Origin: Atrichornis clamosus
Lineage: Eukaryota > Chordata > Aves > Passeriformes > Menuridae
Assembly (NCBI GenBank): GCA_013400975.1
Contig: WBMZ01004781.1
Location: 62,001-126,000 of the forward strand
Length of the DNA: 64,000 nucleotides
Direction of reading: 5' to 3'
Made by a program: the position numbers and the translations under genes. Under the pieces are notes generated by a model. The model made no database searches. It had not been told where the DNA came from and saw nothing but the letters and a program-made list of their open reading frames with translations. Below are positions 62,149 to 64,000 of this stretch, piece after piece. The first letter of the stretch is position 1. Each line of letters opens with the position of its first letter.

Positions 62149-64000
62149 AAGTAGTTCACAAAAAGGAGATTATATAATATACGTATGAGAGCAGAATAGG
62201 ATGGATTTCTGGGAGAAATAAGTACTCAGGAAATATGATTTCAAGGGGAATGAAAAGAGAAAAAGTTCTTGCTAGGGAAGAAAAAGGAAACTTTCTCATT
62301 TTAAGCAGTTCAGTGAATAATAAATTGGAAAGGATAAGAGGGAAGAAAGAAATAATTGTTTGAAATAGGGGCTGTAAGGACGGCAAAAAGTAGAGACAAG
62401 AAGAATGCAGTTTAGTTGGTGTTCTAAAGGTAACATCTGTCGAAGATTAACAGGCAGTATTACATTATATCATAATTATCCTCTACACTTAGAAATTTCT
62501 ATAGCAGTATGCTATAAATGCAGATATTTTCAGGGAAAATTACATGTGGAAAAATTATTACTAACTATATAGGGGCTTGAGGGTAAGAGAGAGGAACCAT
62601 ATTTTATACAGTAAATTCTGATTTGAAACACAGAGAAGACAACAGCTCTGGACTACAAGTCAGGCCTCAGGTCAAGAACTTAGTGAGACAGAGTTGGATG
62701 GAGATGTGAATCCCAGTGAAAAGACAAGAAAATGCTGTGTAGCAGTGATTCTGTGATAGGAGTAGCAAGGAAAACTTTAAGTGCATTGAGAACGAGAAAG
62801 AATATACAGTGAGAACTTAAGCATGGAGAAAATGCGAGAAATGTAAAGGTGATACACAGGTTGTGGTTCTAGAGTTGAGAATAAAATCCAATTAAGGATT
62901 AATCACTTAGAGCTAAAACTCACACATTCAAATATGTGAATATGTTTCTGTGTGAAAGAAGAGGTCGATGAAGAGAAACCTGCAAGATCTCATTGAATGG
63001 GATGAAATACTAATATTTAATAAGAGACAAGTAATTAATAGGCAATTCTTACTATATGCTTAAGCCTGGGCCACCATAAACACTGTCTACCTTTGTAGGG
63101 TTTGCTGAATAAGTTGCGTAGTTGGTGCATTCTTCACCTATTCCTCCTCTAAATGAAGATGAAACATTTACCAGCAAGAAATTGACTTGAGTATCGTTTG
63201 ACTCAGTTCCCTAAGTAGAAAAATACCAATACAAGACTTGTACAAGTATAATTATGTCTATTTTTTATTTTTTGCATTCAAGTTATGTTACGTTGCTTTC
63301 AAGTGTAAAGGCTTTCCCTTCTGTACCAAGACAGCTAGGCCAACAGAAGTTGTGAGTATAGGCCATGTCTCCTTGCCTTCCAATAAAACCATGATGTGAT
63401 GGAGATTTCCTGACAATTATGTCCAAATCCATTTGTCTTCCTTTAATGGCAGTCATTAAGAGTGAAAGGTAACTATTTGTATTTTCATCAGCAGAAAACC
63501 AGGTTAATAAAGATCATGGTTCCTCCCATGTTCTGTGGGAATCATGCTCTTAATTCCTTTTAAGAAATTTTCTCTGGTCACAAGCAGATGTTTCAATTTA
63601 CAGTAAAAAGAATGAAGCCCAGATTGCTTTCACAGTTTGCACTTTCATCCCTTGTCAGAAATTAGTCTAGTAGTGCACAAAAGTTGTTTACAAAAGTGGT
63701 ATACAGCAGCCTTGGATTTAATCACTAGGAAGGTAACCACAGTCTGAAAAGCAAAGTGCATGGCAGCTAGCAAAACATATGCTTTCTTGCTGGCTGGTAC
63801 AGATGGGAAAGTTTGTAGTGATTGAACATTAATCTTATTGCAAAGTTCTGGCAAATCACTCCTCTGCCTGTGTACTTGGTTTGTGTATTAACACCTGTGG
63901 GTAACAGCTACGTGTATGTGAAATGGGTTATATTTGTGACAGCCAAAATTAAAGTGATCTGTGGGGTCTATGAAATCCTTCAGGGAATCAGGGAAAGGAT
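62149..64000. other. Purine-rich then AT-rich non-coding sequence, no gene seen
   Basis: The stretch 62195-62410 is notably purine-rich on the plus strand (GAA/GGA texture). The rest is unremarkable. Frames are 76 codons or fewer and unrecognised. Confidence 0.65.

Noticed and set aside
1..64000. CRISPR arrays, operons, prokaryotic promoters and phage or plasmid features
   Set aside because: No regularly spaced repeats and no long coding frames. The repeats present are those of a vertebrate genome.
1..64000. Endogenous viral genes (retroviral gag, pol or env, or hepadnaviral pieces)
   Set aside because: No conserved polymerase, protease or capsid motif was seen in any listed frame. Only the LTR-like fragment at 15570-15900 suggests retroviral ancestry. 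Short degraded pieces could still escape inspection by eye.

Overview
The window looks like vertebrate nuclear DNA from a bird, and I found no gene in it that I can support. The avian call rests mainly on a 5'-truncated CR1 LINE at 61438-62130. It lies in reverse orientation and keeps the 8-bp tail repeat of the CATAGAAT type and the usual order of avian CR1 3' sequence. A second avian-type repeat, resembling an ERVL-class LTR I know from bird genomes, lies at 15570-15900. Base composition is AT-rich throughout (by eye roughly 35-38% GC, not counted). There are no operons, ribosome-binding sites, CRISPR arrays or phage features, and none would be expected.

Open frames are short and none reads as a known protein. 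The longest ATG-initiated one is 129 codons, about what a random 64-kb sequence of this composition would give over six frames. The window is therefore best read as intergenic DNA or the inside of a very large intron. I cannot tell which, and isolated short exons of a spliced gene could be hidden in it.

Layout: 1-1.1 kb is AT-rich with a small tandem duplication. A MIR-type SINE relic lies at 1118-1241. From 1.2 to 15.6 kb is unique AT-rich sequence with one good hairpin (6986-7015). The LTR-like fragment follows at 15.6-15.9 kb. From 16 to 32 kb is again mostly unique, with a pyrimidine tract (25.68 kb), an AP-1-type palindrome (26.55 kb), a possible enhancer-like motif cluster (26.85 kb), a TA/CA microsatellite (28.1 kb), a perfect 14-bp-arm hairpin (30.8 kb) and a possible decayed hAT-type MITE (31.06-31.2 kb). 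An ancient CR1/L3-like copy in reverse orientation lies at 32.1-32.5 kb, and a tRNA-derived SINE relic at 34.65-34.75 kb. From 35 to 44 kb is unique sequence with a GAS-motif tandem duplication (36.78 kb) and an ATTA-rich block (37.6 kb). Several less AT-rich islands occur at 44.2-45.0, 47.4-47.65, 51.95-52.25, 58.03-58.26 and 59.18-59.36 kb. The 3' tail of another ancient CR1/L3-type LINE, in forward orientation, lies at 48.44-48.52 kb. A weak MIR-like relic lies at 58.77 kb, and the young-looking CR1 closes the annotated part.

No set of genes works together here. What the window records is layered repeat history: MIR and L3-like CR1 relics (old), an LTR fragment (intermediate), and the avian CR1 (youngest). 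Around them lies non-coding DNA in which a few blocks might be conserved regulatory elements. I found no convincing undescribed biological system.
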